Of a DNA stretch of 64,000 nucleotides, positions 24,776 through 34,128 are shown piece by piece. The stretch's first letter is position 1; every line of letters begins with the position of its first letter. This DNA is from Streptomyces sp. GTDB taxonomy: Bacteria; Actinomycetota; Actinomycetes; Streptomycetales; Streptomycetaceae. Under the pieces are notes generated by a model. The model was given only the letters and a program-made list of their open reading frames with translations. It did no database searches and was not told the origin of the DNA. The translations under genes and the position numbers were made by a program. The DNA is taken from positions 17,932 to 81,931 of the forward strand of contig NZ_JAEKKT010000131.1 in NCBI RefSeq assembly GCF_019510245.1. Reading direction: 5' to 3'.

Positions 24776-26455
24776 GTGCGCAACTCGCTCAGACGTTCCA
24801 GACGCCGGATATTCGCCCTGCTCGGGTCGGCCGCTCTCGCGCTCGCCGGGGCCATCGCGCTGCCCGGTACCGCGCAGGCGGCCAACGTCCTGTCCAACCC
24901 CGGCTTCGAGTCGGGGAGTCTCTCGCCGTGGTCCTGCTCCGGGAACCTCGGCTCGGTCGTGTCCTCTCCCGTGCACGGCGGCTCGAAGGCGCTCGCGGGG
25001 GCCGCGAGTTCCAGTGACAACGCCCAGTGCACGCAGACCGTCGCGGTGCAGCCCAACTCCACGTACTCGCTCAGCGGCTGGGTCCGCGGCTCCTACGTCT
25101 ATCTCGGGGTGACCGGCGGCGCGTCCACCTGGACGACCTCGGCCTCCCAGTACAGCCAGCTGACGGTGTCCTTCACCACCGGGGCCTCGCAGACCAGCGC
25201 CCAGATCTACGTCCACGGGTGGTACGCCCAGGGGACGTACTACGCCGACGACATCAGCCTCGACGGGCCCGGCGGCAGCTCCGACACCCAGGCGCCGACC
25301 GCGCCCACGAACCTCACCTCCACCGGGAAGACCTCCTCCAGCGTGTCCCTGTCGTGGTCGGCGGCGACGGACAACGTCGGGGTGGCGGCGTACGACGTCT
25401 ACCGCGGGTCGACCCTGGCGACGAGCGTCTCCGGGACCTCCGCCACGGTGAGCGGGCTGTCGGCCAGTACGGCGTACACGTTCACGGTGAAGGCGCGGGA
25501 CGCGGCCGGGAACGTGTCGGCCGCCTCCAACTCCGTCTCCGTGACGACGAGTGCGGGCACCGGCGGCGGGACCGGGTTCAAGCAGGCCGCGCCCTACCTC
25601 TACGAGGGCTGGGGCGACCCGCCGAACCCGGCGACCGTGATGAACGCGACCGGCATCAAGAACTTCACCATGGCCTTCGTGCTGGACTCCGGCGGCTGCA
25701 CCCCGGCCTGGGACGGCAGCCGCGCGCTCACCGGCGGCGCCGACCAGACCGCGATCAACCAGATCCGGGCGGCCGGCGGCGACGTCACCCCGTCGTTCGG
25801 CGGCTGGCAGGGCAGCAAGCTCGGCGCCAACTGCTCCTCCGCGAGCGCGCTGGCCGGGGCGATCCAGAAGGTGATCGACGCCTACGGCCTCAAATCCGTG
25901 GACATGGACATCGAGAACACGGACGAGTTCGAGAACGAGGCCGTGCAGGCGAAGATCCTGACCGCCCTGAAGACGGTCAAGGCCAACAACGCCGGGCTGA
26001 AGACGATCGTCACCTTCGGGACGTCCACCACCGGCCCGACGTACTACGGCAACCGGCTGATCGAGCAGGCCCAGTCGATCGGCGCCGACATCGACGTCTT
26101 CACGATCATGCCGTTCGACTTCGGCGGCGGCTCCGACATGTACGGCAACACCGTGGCCGCGGCCGAGGGGCTGAAGACCAAGCTGAAGTCCACGTTCGGC
26201 TGGGACGACGCGACGGCCTACGCGCACATCGGGATCTCCGGCATGAACGGGCTGTCCGACCAGCAGGAGAACACCACCCCGGCGATCTGGACGCAGATCC
26301 GTGACTGGGGGAACTCGCACCACATCGCCCGGCTCGCGTTCTGGGCGGCGAACCGGGACCGCGGCTGCGCGGGCGGCGGTGTGGTGAGCAACTGCTCCGG
26401 GATCAGCCAGAGCGACTGGCAGTTCACGTCGATCACGGCCGGCTTCACCGGCTGA
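24776..26455 (+). CDS. Secreted GH18 chitinase with CBM and FnIII domains
   Basis: A 559-aa secreted enzyme. The signal peptide ends near AQA-AN (residue 36), then a carbohydrate-binding module (about 37-165), a fibronectin III domain (about 172-258) and a GH18 catalytic domain (about 268-559). The catalytic motif SVDMDIE keeps D376, D378 and the acid E380, though the first Asp of the usual DxxDxDxE is Ser, as in several Streptomyces ChiC/ChiD-type enzymes. GTG 24776 follows a CAGGGAG RBS. It hydrolyses chitin outside the cell; DasR-type sites upstream indicate control by aminosugar supply. Confidence 0.9.
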   Translation: MRNSLRRSRRRIFALLGSAALALAGAIALPGTAQAANVLSNPGFESGSLSPWSCSGNLGSVVSSPVHGGSKALAGAASSSDNAQCTQTVAVQPNSTYSLSGWVRGSYVYLGVTGGASTWTTSASQYSQLTVSFTTGASQTSAQIYVHGWYAQGTYYADDISLDGPGGSSDTQAPTAPTNLTSTGKTSSSVSLSWSAATDNVGVAAYDVYRGSTLATSVSGTSATVSGLSASTAYTFTVKARDAAGNVSAASNSVSVTTSAGTGGGTGFKQAAPYLYEGWGDPPNPATVMNATGIKNFTMAFVLDSGGCTPAWDGSRALTGGADQTAINQIRAAGGDVTPSFGGWQGSKLGANCSSASALAGAIQKVIDAYGLKSVDMDIENTDEFENEAVQAKILTALKTVKANNAGLKTIVTFGTSTTGPTYYGNRLIEQAQSIGADIDVFTIMPFDFGGGSDMYGNTVAAAEGLKTKLKSTFGWDDATAYAHIGISGMNGLSDQQENTTPAIWTQIRDWGNSHHIARLAFWAANRDRGCAGGGVVSNCSGISQSDWQFTSITAGFTG

Positions 26456-26472
26456 GCGAGGAGAGACCGACC

Positions 26473-26507
26473 GGCGTGGGGATGCCTAGACCGGGTATCC
26501 CCACGCC
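26473..26507. terminator. Bidirectional terminator hairpin
   Basis: GGCGTGGGGAT (26473-26483) pairs perfectly with ATCCCCACGCC (26497-26507) across a 13-nt loop. It serves the convergent chitinase and sulfotransferase genes. The sulfotransferase stop codon lies inside the loop. Confidence 0.75.
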
Positions 26508-27379
26508 TTCGCCATCTCGGCGAGCCGGGGCGGGAGTTCGGCGTCCGGGTCGGCCTGGCGGGCGGCCTGGACCCTGCCGGACCTGATCTCCCTGCTCCAG
26601 TCGCCGAGCTTCGGCCTGAAGGTGCCGTGGTCCTGCTCGCCGTAGTCGAGCATGCCGCTCTCCCACGGGACGCCGAGGTACTCGCACAGGCCCCGGGTGA
26701 CCCGCTCCGGGTCGGCGGTGAGGTCCTCGTACGTGATCACGTGGGCACCGGTGAGGCTCTGGCGGGCCTCTTCGAGCTTCTCCGCGTAGCCCAGGACCTC
26801 GGCGCGGATCGCCTCGTGGTCGGGGTCGGCGCGGCGGCTGGTCAGGGACTGGATGACGGCGCCGGGGTGGCGCAGCAGCAGGATGAACCGGGCCTCGGGC
26901 CAACATCGGTGCAGCCGCGGCCAGATGAGCGTGTTCGGCGGCGTCTTGTCGACGATGACGTCCTTGCCGCTGCGGCTGAGCTCCAGGTGCAGCACCCGGT
27001 CCCACAGCACGTGCTCCAGTTCCTCACGGTCGAGGGCGAGCTCCTTCATGGCGTCCGCCGTGAACTCCCGGGACATGCGGACGTGCACCGTGCGCAGGTG
27101 CATCTCGTGCGGGGCGCGGATGCGGCTGTGGCTGTTCAGCAGGACGCGCAGCAGCGTGGAGCCGGAGCGCACCGAGGAGAGCACGAAGGCCGGGGACCGC
27201 ACCAGGCGCGGGGCGAGCGGGGCCGTGTAGCCGTCGTCGGGGTCCTGCCGCGGGCGCTCGGCGGGACGCTGGGTCGGGATGGCGTCGAGGGTCTTGCGCG
27301 GCGGGCTCACCGCCTGCGCCATGAGCCGGCCCCGGCGCTTGAGCCCCTTGGCGATCGCTGACATTCGCGGGTCTCGCAC
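26486..27379 (-). CDS. Sulfotransferase family protein
   Basis: A 297-aa protein with the PAPS-binding 5'-phosphosulfate loop VLSSVRSGSTLLR (about residues 66-78) and the 3'-phosphate motif RHPGAVIQSL. Family knowledge: such enzymes transfer sulfate from PAPS to a carbohydrate, lipid or peptide. GTG 27379 is used (GAAAGG upstream); ATG 27364 is an alternative. The first 50 residues are basic and probably disordered. It is monocistronic, with no acceptor pathway beside it. Confidence 0.83.
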   Translation of the reverse strand: MRDPRMSAIAKGLKRRGRLMAQAVSPPRKTLDAIPTQRPAERPRQDPDDGYTAPLAPRLVRSPAFVLSSVRSGSTLLRVLLNSHSRIRAPHEMHLRTVHVRMSREFTADAMKELALDREELEHVLWDRVLHLELSRSGKDVIVDKTPPNTLIWPRLHRCWPEARFILLLRHPGAVIQSLTSRRADPDHEAIRAEVLGYAEKLEEARQSLTGAHVITYEDLTADPERVTRGLCEYLGVPWESGMLDYGEQDHGTFRPKLGDWSREIRSGRVQAARQADPDAELPPRLAEMAKAWGYPV

Positions 27380-27462
27380 GGTGATGCCTTTCTGTCGTCC
27401 CTGCCGTCCCGCATCCCAGGGGTGCCAGGCGAACTCAAGGTGTCCAAGAGGGAAACCGACAG

Positions 27463-27493
27463 GGTCACGGCGGCCCGAAAAGCCGCCGTGACC
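27463..27493 (-). terminator. Terminator of the DeoR-GH4-GH38-GH29 transcript
   Basis: A perfect 12-bp stem, GGTCACGGCGGC/GCCGCCGTGACC with a 7-nt loop, lies 63 bp beyond the fucosidase stop on the minus strand and upstream of the sulfotransferase gene. Confidence 0.7.
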
Positions 27494-27555
27494 AGCACAC
27501 TTACCGTTCTCTTAATTCTTCATACGAGAAATCCTGGCCTATGACTCGAACCGGC

Positions 27556-28806
27556 TCAGAACCGTCCGGATCCGCGGTACAGCTCCAGCTCCCCGTCCAG
27601 TTCGACGGCGAGGACGGTGGCGTACGGGTCGAGGTCGGCCGCGGCCGGCGGGTCGATCCACAGCACACCGACCGCCTCGTGCAGTCCGCCGACCACCCGG
27701 TGGCCGAGTTCGGTGCCGGTGCCCAGGACGGTGACCCTGCGGACCGCCGTCGCGAGGCCCCGGACGCCGATCTCGGCGCGCGGGACGTCGAACAGGGTGA
27801 GGTAGAGGGTGCGCCGGTCGGCGGAGAGGGTGCTCGGGCCGTAGTGGTGCCCGGCCGGCAGACCGCGCCCCGTCCCGTACACCGCCTCCGCGTGCCTGCG
27901 GATCCACTCCCCCAGCCCTTCGAGCCGCTCGACCTGCGGCTGCGGGATGGTGCCGTCCTCCATGGGGCCGACGTCGAGCAGCAGGTTGCCGCCGCCCCCG
28001 ATGGTCTCGGTGAAGTAGCGGATCAGCTGGGCGAGCGACTTGTGGTTGTCGTCGTGGTGCTGGTACCCCCACGAGTCGTTGATCGTCAGGCACAGCTCCC
28101 ACGGGCCGTCCGGCGGCACGATGGGGGCGCCCTGCTCGGGCGTCGCGTAGTCGCCCTCGCTGAGCATGCGCGCGTTGAAGACGACATGCGGGACGTACGA
28201 GCGGATCAGCGCGGCGAGTTCGGGGATCCGCCACTGCTCCTCGCTGCGGTCCCACTCCCCGTCGAACCACATCAGGTCCGGCCGGAAGCGGGAGGCCAGC
28301 TCCGTTATCTGGCCGTCCCGGTAGGCGATGAAGCGTTCCCAGGCCGCCAGGTCCTCGTCCTCGGCCGCCACCTCCGAGTACCGGTTGTCCTCCAGCTCCG
28401 GCGGGCGGCCCGGCTTGCGGGTGGAGGCGTAGTCGGGGTGGTTCCAGTCGGAGTGCGAGTAGTAGAGGCCGACCTTGAGGCCGTGCGCGCGCAGCGCCTC
28501 GGCGTAGGGGCCGAGGTAGTCCCTGCCGAGGTTGAGGTCGCCGTACCCGGTGTCCCAGAGGGCCACACCGTCGTGGTGACGGCTGGTGAGCACGGCGTAC
28601 TTCGCGCCGGCGCGGGCGAACAGGTCCGCCCACGCCTCCGGGTCGTACTTGGCTCCGGTGAAGCGGTCCAGCTGGGACATGTACTGGTCGTGCGGGACGA
28701 TGTCGTCGTAGAAGGACCAGGATTCCTGGACCCCGTCCACGGCGTAGATGCCCCAGTGCACGAAGATCCCCAGCTTGGCGTCGGTGAACCAGGGTTGCAT
28801 GGCCAT
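27556..28806 (-). CDS. GH29 alpha-L-fucosidase
   Basis: A 416-aa cytoplasmic enzyme without a signal peptide. WFTDAKLGIFVHWGIYAV opens the barrel, SRHHDGVALW is the substrate-binding His pair, and LMWFDGEWD carries the nucleophile D182. GH29 enzymes remove alpha-L-fucose from glycans. ATG 28806 has a GAGGAG RBS and starts 4 nt after the mannosidase stop; the longer frame to 28875 is non-coding overlap. The acid/base residue of GH29 is poorly conserved and I could not assign it. Confidence 0.9.
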   Translation of the reverse strand: MAMQPWFTDAKLGIFVHWGIYAVDGVQESWSFYDDIVPHDQYMSQLDRFTGAKYDPEAWADLFARAGAKYAVLTSRHHDGVALWDTGYGDLNLGRDYLGPYAEALRAHGLKVGLYYSHSDWNHPDYASTRKPGRPPELEDNRYSEVAAEDEDLAAWERFIAYRDGQITELASRFRPDLMWFDGEWDRSEEQWRIPELAALIRSYVPHVVFNARMLSEGDYATPEQGAPIVPPDGPWELCLTINDSWGYQHHDDNHKSLAQLIRYFTETIGGGGNLLLDVGPMEDGTIPQPQVERLEGLGEWIRRHAEAVYGTGRGLPAGHHYGPSTLSADRRTLYLTLFDVPRAEIGVRGLATAVRRVTVLGTGTELGHRVVGGLHEAVGVLWIDPPAAADLDPYATVLAVELDGELELYRGSGRF

Positions 28807-28810
28807 CCGG

Positions 28811-31800
28811 TCAGCTCCTCTGCAGCCGGAGGGTGAGGATCTGGAAGGGGCGCAGCGTGACGGAGACGGTGTCACCGTCCACGTCGGCGTCCTCCAGCGG
28901 GCGCTCCAGCAGGTCGGTCACCCGGGCGCCGGCCAGCGGGAAGCCCGTGCGCAGGACGCCCTGGGCGCGGCCGCCGCGGGACTCGTAGAGGCGGACCACG
29001 ACATCGCCGGAGGCGTCGTCGGCGAGCTTGACCGCCTCGACGGTAACGCCCTCGCCCGCCACCGAGACGACCGGCTGCGGCTCGCCGGCCGCGTCGGCCA
29101 CCCGCAGCGGGAGGTTGAGGGCGTAGCCCTCGGCCACCGCGTCCCCGATGGTGGCACCGGGCAGCAGCGCGTAGGTGATGCGGTGGCGGCCCTGGTCGGC
29201 GCCCGGGTCCGGGACACGCGGGGCGCGCACCAGGGAGAGCCGGACCGTGGTGGTCGTACCGCCGTCCTCGCGGACCGTGCGGGAGACGTCGTGGCCGTAC
29301 GTCGAGTCGTTGATGACGGCGACGCCGTAGCCGGGCTCCCCGATGTGCACCCAGCGGTGGCCGGAGACCTCGAAGCGGGCCGCCTCCCAGCTGGTGTTGG
29401 TGTGCGTGGGCCGCTGGACGTGGCCGAACTGGATCTCGGCCGAGGAGTGCGCGGCACGGATGTCCACCGGGAAGCCGGCCTTGAGGAACTTCTCGGCCTC
29501 GTGCCAGTCGATGTCCGTCTCGAAGTCGATCCGGGGGCTGCCGGCGCGGACGCTGATCGTCTGGGTGATCGTCGAGCCGTTGCCGAAGGGGCGCGTGACG
29601 CGGATCGAGCCGAGCAGCGGGTCGGTGTCGGCGACGGTGATCTCGGAGGGGTCGAGCAGGTCGGTGTAGCGGTTCTTGTAGTGCTTGTCGACGTCCCAGG
29701 CGTCCCAGTAGTTCGGGAGGTCGGTGTGCAGGCGGAGCAGGTTGCCCTGGCCGGCGAGGACCTCGCGGTTCGCGCGCAGGTCGTACACCGACGACAGGGT
29801 GCCGTCCTCGGCGATCTCCACCCGGACCAGTCCGTTGTCGATGACCCGGCCTTCGACCGTCACCGGCCGCGGGGCGTCGGCGGCGGCCGTCAGCGGCGCG
29901 CTGCCGCTCGCCGGGACCTCGACGTACACCGGGGTGCCCGCGGCGTCCCGGACGACCTCCGCGCGGGCGTAGGGGCTGGTGTTGAAGACGCGGGCCGTGC
30001 CGCCGCCCAGGGCGGTGACCGCCTCGGTGGTGAGCGCCTCCAGTTCCTCGGCGACCCGGGCGTACTCGGCCTCGGCCTCGCGGTGCACCCAGGCGATCGA
30101 GGAGCCGGGCAGGATGTCGTGGAACTGGTGGAGCAGGACCGTCTTCCAGAGCCGGTCGAGCTTCTCGTGCGGGTAGCGGTAGCCGGGCGCGTGCAGCGCG
30201 GACGTGGTCGCCCACAGCTCGGCCTCGCGGAGCCTGTGCTCGCTGCGCCGGTTGCCCTGCTTGGTGCGGGCCTGCGAGGTGTAGGTGGCGCGGTGCAGCT
30301 CCAGGTAGAGCTCGCCGACCCAGACCGGGGCGTCCTCGTACTCGGCGCGGGCCTTGGCGAAGAAGGCGTCCGGGTGCTCGACCTCGACGCGCGGGGAGCC
30401 CTCCAGGTCCTTCAGGCGGCGGGCCCGCTCCATGATCTCGCGGGTGGGGCCGCCACCGCCGTCGCCCCAGCCGAACGGGGCCAGCGAGCGCGTCGCGCCG
30501 CCCTTCTCGGCGTAGTTGCGGACCGCGCGGGACATCTCCTCGCCGCTGAAGCGGGCGTTGTAGGTGTCCACGGGCGGGAAGTGCGTGAAGATGCGGGTGC
30601 CGTCGATGCCCTCCCACCAGAAGGTGTGGTGGGGGAACTTGTTGGTCTGGTTCCAGGAGATCTTCTGGGTGAGGAACCACTCGTTGCCGGCGAGCTTGGC
30701 GATCTGCGGGTAGGCCGCGTTGTAGCCGAAGGAGTCCGGCAGCCACACCCCCTTGGTCTCGACCCCGAAGTGCTCCATGAAGAACCGCTTGCCGTGGACG
30801 AACTGGCGGGCGACCGCCTCGCCGCCCGGCAGGTTGCCGTCGGACTCCACCCACATGCCGCCGACCGGCGCCCACTGGCCCTTCTTGACCGACTCCTGGA
30901 TCCGGGCCCAGACCTGCGGGTAGTTGTCGCGGACCCACTCGTACTGCTGGGCCTGCGAGCAGGCGAAGACGAACTCCTCGTACTCGTCCGCCAACGATGT
31001 CACGTTGGAGAAGGTGCGGGACGTCTTGCGCTTGGTCTCGCGGATCGGCCACAGCCAGGCCGAGTCGATGTGGGCGTGGCCCACGCCGGAGACGATGTGC
31101 GCGCTGGCGTGCGCGGGCTTCGACAGGACCGGTTTCAGGGCCTCGCGGACGGCGGCGGCCGAGCCGGAGATGTCGTCCAGGTCGAGCAGGTCCATCGCGT
31201 GGTCGAGGGCGTGCATGATCTCGTGGCGGCGCGGGTCGTGCTCGCCGAGTTCCAGCATCAGCTCGCGCAGCACCTGGACGTCCAGGTCGAGGTGCCAGAC
31301 GTCCTCGTCGAGGACGGCGATGTCGGCACGCCTGAAGGTGTAGAGCGGCTTGTCGCCGGCCGTCAGGACGTCACCCAGAGGCGTGGGCCCCACGAAGTCG
31401 TTGGCGAGGATGTCGGGGTTGGAGGCGGCCTCGACCAGGTAGTCGATCACTTCGCCGCCGGTCGCCGGGTTGGCGATCGCCACGTACTGGTTGAGCGGGT
31501 TGACCGCCTTCAGGGGGGTCCCGTCGGTGAGGTGGACCAGGGCCTCGGCCTGGTTGCCCGGCCAGTCGCCGACGAAGCCGAGGTCGATGACGGCCTCGAC
31601 GCGGCGGCCCGCGAATGCAGCGGGCACCTGCCCGCGCATCCGGAACCAGGTGGTGCCCCAGGGCGGGCCCCACGGGGTGTCCATCGCGAACGGCTCGTAC
31701 GCGGCGGCCGCGGCCTCCTCGAAGGGCACCGGCTCCCCGGGTGCCTGCCAGGCGGACACCTCGAAGGGGACGGTGGCCGCGTAGATCGCGGGCTTGATGC

Positions 31801-31855
31801 GCTGGTTGTGGAGGCGCTCTACGCGCTCCTCGATCCGGCGGCGTTCGTCGTGCAT
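28811..31855 (-). CDS. GH38 alpha-mannosidase
   Basis: A 1014-aa enzyme of the usual GH38 length with no signal peptide, so probably cytoplasmic. The zinc site is HAHIDSAWLW (H260, H262 region, D264) and the nucleophile Asp is in MWVESDGN (D339). A helical middle domain (HRATYTSQARTKQGNR) and beta-sandwich C-terminal domains follow. It cleaves alpha-mannosides of N-glycans or fungal mannan fragments. It lies between the GH4 and GH29 genes; a LacI-type palindrome is 23 bp upstream of its ATG, suggesting separate control. Confidence 0.93.
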   Translation of the reverse strand: MHDERRRIEERVERLHNQRIKPAIYAATVPFEVSAWQAPGEPVPFEEAAAAAYEPFAMDTPWGPPWGTTWFRMRGQVPAAFAGRRVEAVIDLGFVGDWPGNQAEALVHLTDGTPLKAVNPLNQYVAIANPATGGEVIDYLVEAASNPDILANDFVGPTPLGDVLTAGDKPLYTFRRADIAVLDEDVWHLDLDVQVLRELMLELGEHDPRRHEIMHALDHAMDLLDLDDISGSAAAVREALKPVLSKPAHASAHIVSGVGHAHIDSAWLWPIRETKRKTSRTFSNVTSLADEYEEFVFACSQAQQYEWVRDNYPQVWARIQESVKKGQWAPVGGMWVESDGNLPGGEAVARQFVHGKRFFMEHFGVETKGVWLPDSFGYNAAYPQIAKLAGNEWFLTQKISWNQTNKFPHHTFWWEGIDGTRIFTHFPPVDTYNARFSGEEMSRAVRNYAEKGGATRSLAPFGWGDGGGGPTREIMERARRLKDLEGSPRVEVEHPDAFFAKARAEYEDAPVWVGELYLELHRATYTSQARTKQGNRRSEHRLREAELWATTSALHAPGYRYPHEKLDRLWKTVLLHQFHDILPGSSIAWVHREAEAEYARVAEELEALTTEAVTALGGGTARVFNTSPYARAEVVRDAAGTPVYVEVPASGSAPLTAAADAPRPVTVEGRVIDNGLVRVEIAEDGTLSSVYDLRANREVLAGQGNLLRLHTDLPNYWDAWDVDKHYKNRYTDLLDPSEITVADTDPLLGSIRVTRPFGNGSTITQTISVRAGSPRIDFETDIDWHEAEKFLKAGFPVDIRAAHSSAEIQFGHVQRPTHTNTSWEAARFEVSGHRWVHIGEPGYGVAVINDSTYGHDVSRTVREDGGTTTTVRLSLVRAPRVPDPGADQGRHRITYALLPGATIGDAVAEGYALNLPLRVADAAGEPQPVVSVAGEGVTVEAVKLADDASGDVVVRLYESRGGRAQGVLRTGFPLAGARVTDLLERPLEDADVDGDTVSVTLRPFQILTLRLQRS

Positions 31856-31877
31856 GGGAAGTCTCCAGAAGAGGGAT

Positions 31878-31891
31878 GGAAAGCGCTTTCC
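31878..31891. promoter_or_regulatory. LacI-type operator palindrome upstream of alpha-mannosidase
   Basis: GGAAAGCGCTTTCC is a perfect 14-bp palindrome with the central GCGC common to actinobacterial LacI-family operators. It lies in the 46-bp gap between GH4 and GH38. No LacI gene is adjacent; the nearest LacI gene in the window (11 kb) has a different putative operator. Confidence 0.6.
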
Positions 31892-31901
31892 GAGCGGCTG
31901 G

Positions 31902-33239
31902 CTACTTAAGATACGCGAGGCCGGGGTGCACCTCGGTGTACCCCTCCACCAGGCGCCGGGCGACGTTCACCGAGTCGACCAGCGGGTGCAGCGCGAACGC
32001 CTTCACGGCCGTCGTGCGGGAGCCGGACTCGGCTGCGGCGAGCACCTCGCGCTCGACCGCCTTGACCGCGCAGACCAGGCCGGTGGCGTGGTCGGGCAGC
32101 GGGGCGACGGCGACCGGGTGGGCGCCGTTGGCGTCGACCAGGCAGGGCACCTCGATGACGGCCTCGCCGTCGAGCGCCGAGAGGGTGCCGCGGTTGCGGA
32201 CGTTGAGGATCAGAGTGGTGCGCTCGTCGCGGGCGATGGCCCGCATCAGGGCCAGGGCGACCTTCTCGTACCCGCCGGAGAGGTCGTCGGCGTCGCGCTC
32301 GCCGGCGCCGGCCGTCTCCCGGTTCTCCGCCATGTAGGTGGCCTCGCGCTCGGCGCGGGTGCGGTCCCAGACGTCCAGGGCCCTGGCACCCGGATCGGTC
32401 ACCGCCTCGTAGAAGTGCGCCTGCTGGTCGCGCAGGAAGGCGCCGCGGGTCCGCTCGGCCTGCTGGTAGGCGCGGACGGCCTCGCGGTTGAAGTAGTAGT
32501 AGTGCAGGTATTCGTTGGGGATGGCACCGAGGGACTGCAGCCAGTCGACGCCGAAGAGCTTGCCCTCCTCGAAGGAGCCGAGCAGGTCGGGGTCGGCGAG
32601 CAGGCGCGGGAGCTCGTCGCGGCCGGCGATGTGCAGGCCGCGCACCCAGCCGAGGTGGTTGAGGCCGACGTAGTCGATCCAGGCCTCCTTCGGGTCCCCG
32701 CCGAGGACGCGCGCGATCCGGCGGCCGAGGCCCACCGGGGAGTCGCAGATGCCGATGACGCGGTCGCCGAGGTGCCGGGACATGGCCTCGGTGACCAGTC
32801 CGGCGGGGTTGGTGAAGTTGATGACCCAGGCGTCGGGGGCGAGCCGGGCGACCCGCCGGGCGATGTCGACGGCGACGGGCACGGTCCGCAGGCCGTAGGC
32901 GATGCCGCCGGCGCCGACCGTCTCCTGGCCGAGGACGCCCTCCGCGAGGGCCACCCGCTCGTCGTTCGCCCTGCCCTCCAGGCCGCCCACCCGGATCGCC
33001 GAGAAAATGAAGTCGGCACCGGTGAGGGCCTCGTCCAGGTCGGTCGTGGCGGTCACGGCGGGGGCGCCCGGGACGCCGGCCGCCTGTTCGGTCAGGACCC
33101 GGGCGACCGCGGACAGCCGGCCGGCGTCGAGATCGTGCAGCACGACCTCGGTGACCCGCCCCTCGGCCCGGTCCGTCAGCAGTGCGCCGTACACGAGCGG
33201 CACGCGGAACCCGCCGCCGCCCAGAATCGTCAGTTTCAC
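31902..33239 (-). CDS. GH4 family NAD-dependent 6-phospho-glycosidase
   Basis: A 445-aa GH4 enzyme, which uses NAD+, a divalent metal and an oxidation-elimination mechanism. The Rossmann start MKLTILGGGGFRVPL binds NAD; the metal-site Cys lies in CDSPVGLGRR and the metal-site His in GLNHLGWVRG. Length fits the 6-phospho-beta-glucosidase group. Its motif C-D-S-P is not one of the standard GH4 specificity tetrads I know (CNVP, CDMP, CHSV, CHEV), so substrate is open. ATG 33239 overlaps the DeoR stop by 4 nt. Confidence 0.85.
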   Translation of the reverse strand: MKLTILGGGGFRVPLVYGALLTDRAEGRVTEVVLHDLDAGRLSAVARVLTEQAAGVPGAPAVTATTDLDEALTGADFIFSAIRVGGLEGRANDERVALAEGVLGQETVGAGGIAYGLRTVPVAVDIARRVARLAPDAWVINFTNPAGLVTEAMSRHLGDRVIGICDSPVGLGRRIARVLGGDPKEAWIDYVGLNHLGWVRGLHIAGRDELPRLLADPDLLGSFEEGKLFGVDWLQSLGAIPNEYLHYYYFNREAVRAYQQAERTRGAFLRDQQAHFYEAVTDPGARALDVWDRTRAEREATYMAENRETAGAGERDADDLSGGYEKVALALMRAIARDERTTLILNVRNRGTLSALDGEAVIEVPCLVDANGAHPVAVAPLPDHATGLVCAVKAVEREVLAAAESGSRTTAVKAFALHPLVDSVNVARRLVEGYTEVHPGLAYLK

Positions 33240-34027
33240 GCTTGAGCCTTTCCTGCCAGGACCACCTCGACACCGGCCTCCTCAAGGGCGGCTCGGGTCG
33301 CCGGATCCACCGGCGCGTTGGTCACCACCTTGTCCAGGTCCCCGGGACCGCAGACCTTCGCCATGCCCGTGCCCGGGAACTTGGCGGCATCGGCGAGCAG
33401 CACGACCTTGTCGCTCGCCCCGATCATGGCGCGCTTGACCGGCACCTCCACGACCGTCGTGTCCATCACCTGCCCGCCCGGCCGCACCCCGCTGGTGCCG
33501 AGGAACAGCCAGTCGGCGTGCAGCTGGCGCAGGTTGTCCTCGGTGAGGAAACCGACCAGGGAGCGGTACTCGCGGCGGAGCATGCCGCCGAGCAGCACCA
33601 GTTCGATGCCCTCGTCGTCGGCGAGCTCCTCGTACACCACCAGGTTGCTGGTGATGACGGTGAGGCGGCGGCCGTGCAGCTGGCGGGCGAGCCGGAAGGC
33701 CGTGGTGCCGATGTCGAGCAGCACCGACTGGCCGTCCTGCACCAGAGCCGCGGCGCACGCGGCTATGGCGTCCTTCTCGGCCACGCGCACCTCGGCCACC
33801 TCGGCGAAGGGCTGGTCGCCCTCGTCGACGACGGCGCCGCCGTGGACACGCGTGAGCAGCCCGTCCTCCTCCAGTTTGACCAGGTCACGCCTGATCGTGG
33901 CCGGGCTCACACCCAGCTGTTCGGAGAGGTCGGTCACAGCCGCGGGGCCACCGGAGCGAAGGGCCCGCAGGATGAGTTGGTGTCGTCGTTCTGCCAGCAC
34001 GCGGCGAACACTACTCGTCATCTTCAA
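33236..34027 (-). CDS. DeoR-family sugar-phosphate-responsive repressor
   Basis: A 263-aa regulator. The N-terminal HTH contains the DeoR signature (QLILRALRSGGPAAVTDLSE, VSPATIRRDLVKLEEDGLLT) and the C-terminal sugar-phosphate sensor has the phosphate loop LDIGTTAFRLA, TSNL and the VVLLADAAKF end. DeoR proteins respond to phosphorylated sugars, which fits the PfkB kinase and the GH4 phospho-glycosidase next to it. It leads the minus-strand operon, diverging from PfkB across 101 bp. Confidence 0.9.
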   Translation of the reverse strand: MKMTSSVRRVLAERRHQLILRALRSGGPAAVTDLSEQLGVSPATIRRDLVKLEEDGLLTRVHGGAVVDEGDQPFAEVAEVRVAEKDAIAACAAALVQDGQSVLLDIGTTAFRLARQLHGRRLTVITSNLVVYEELADDEGIELVLLGGMLRREYRSLVGFLTEDNLRQLHADWLFLGTSGVRPGGQVMDTTVVEVPVKRAMIGASDKVVLLADAAKFPGTGMAKVCGPGDLDKVVTNAPVDPATRAALEEAGVEVVLAGKAQA

Positions 34028-34128
34028 TCAAATCCATGCTCAGTTCTGCTCGGGTATTGACCAATCTCTTCGATCGGCGCACGATTCCGGTCATCGAAAA
34101 TGACGAGTTTTGACGAGAGGCTGCGCGC

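Noticed and set aside
28748..31909. A 1053-residue open frame on the plus strand opposite the alpha-mannosidase
   Set aside because: It mirrors the GH38 gene in an antisense frame, has Val/Gly/Arg-rich low-complexity sequence and no domain or RBS; it is a high-GC shadow frame.
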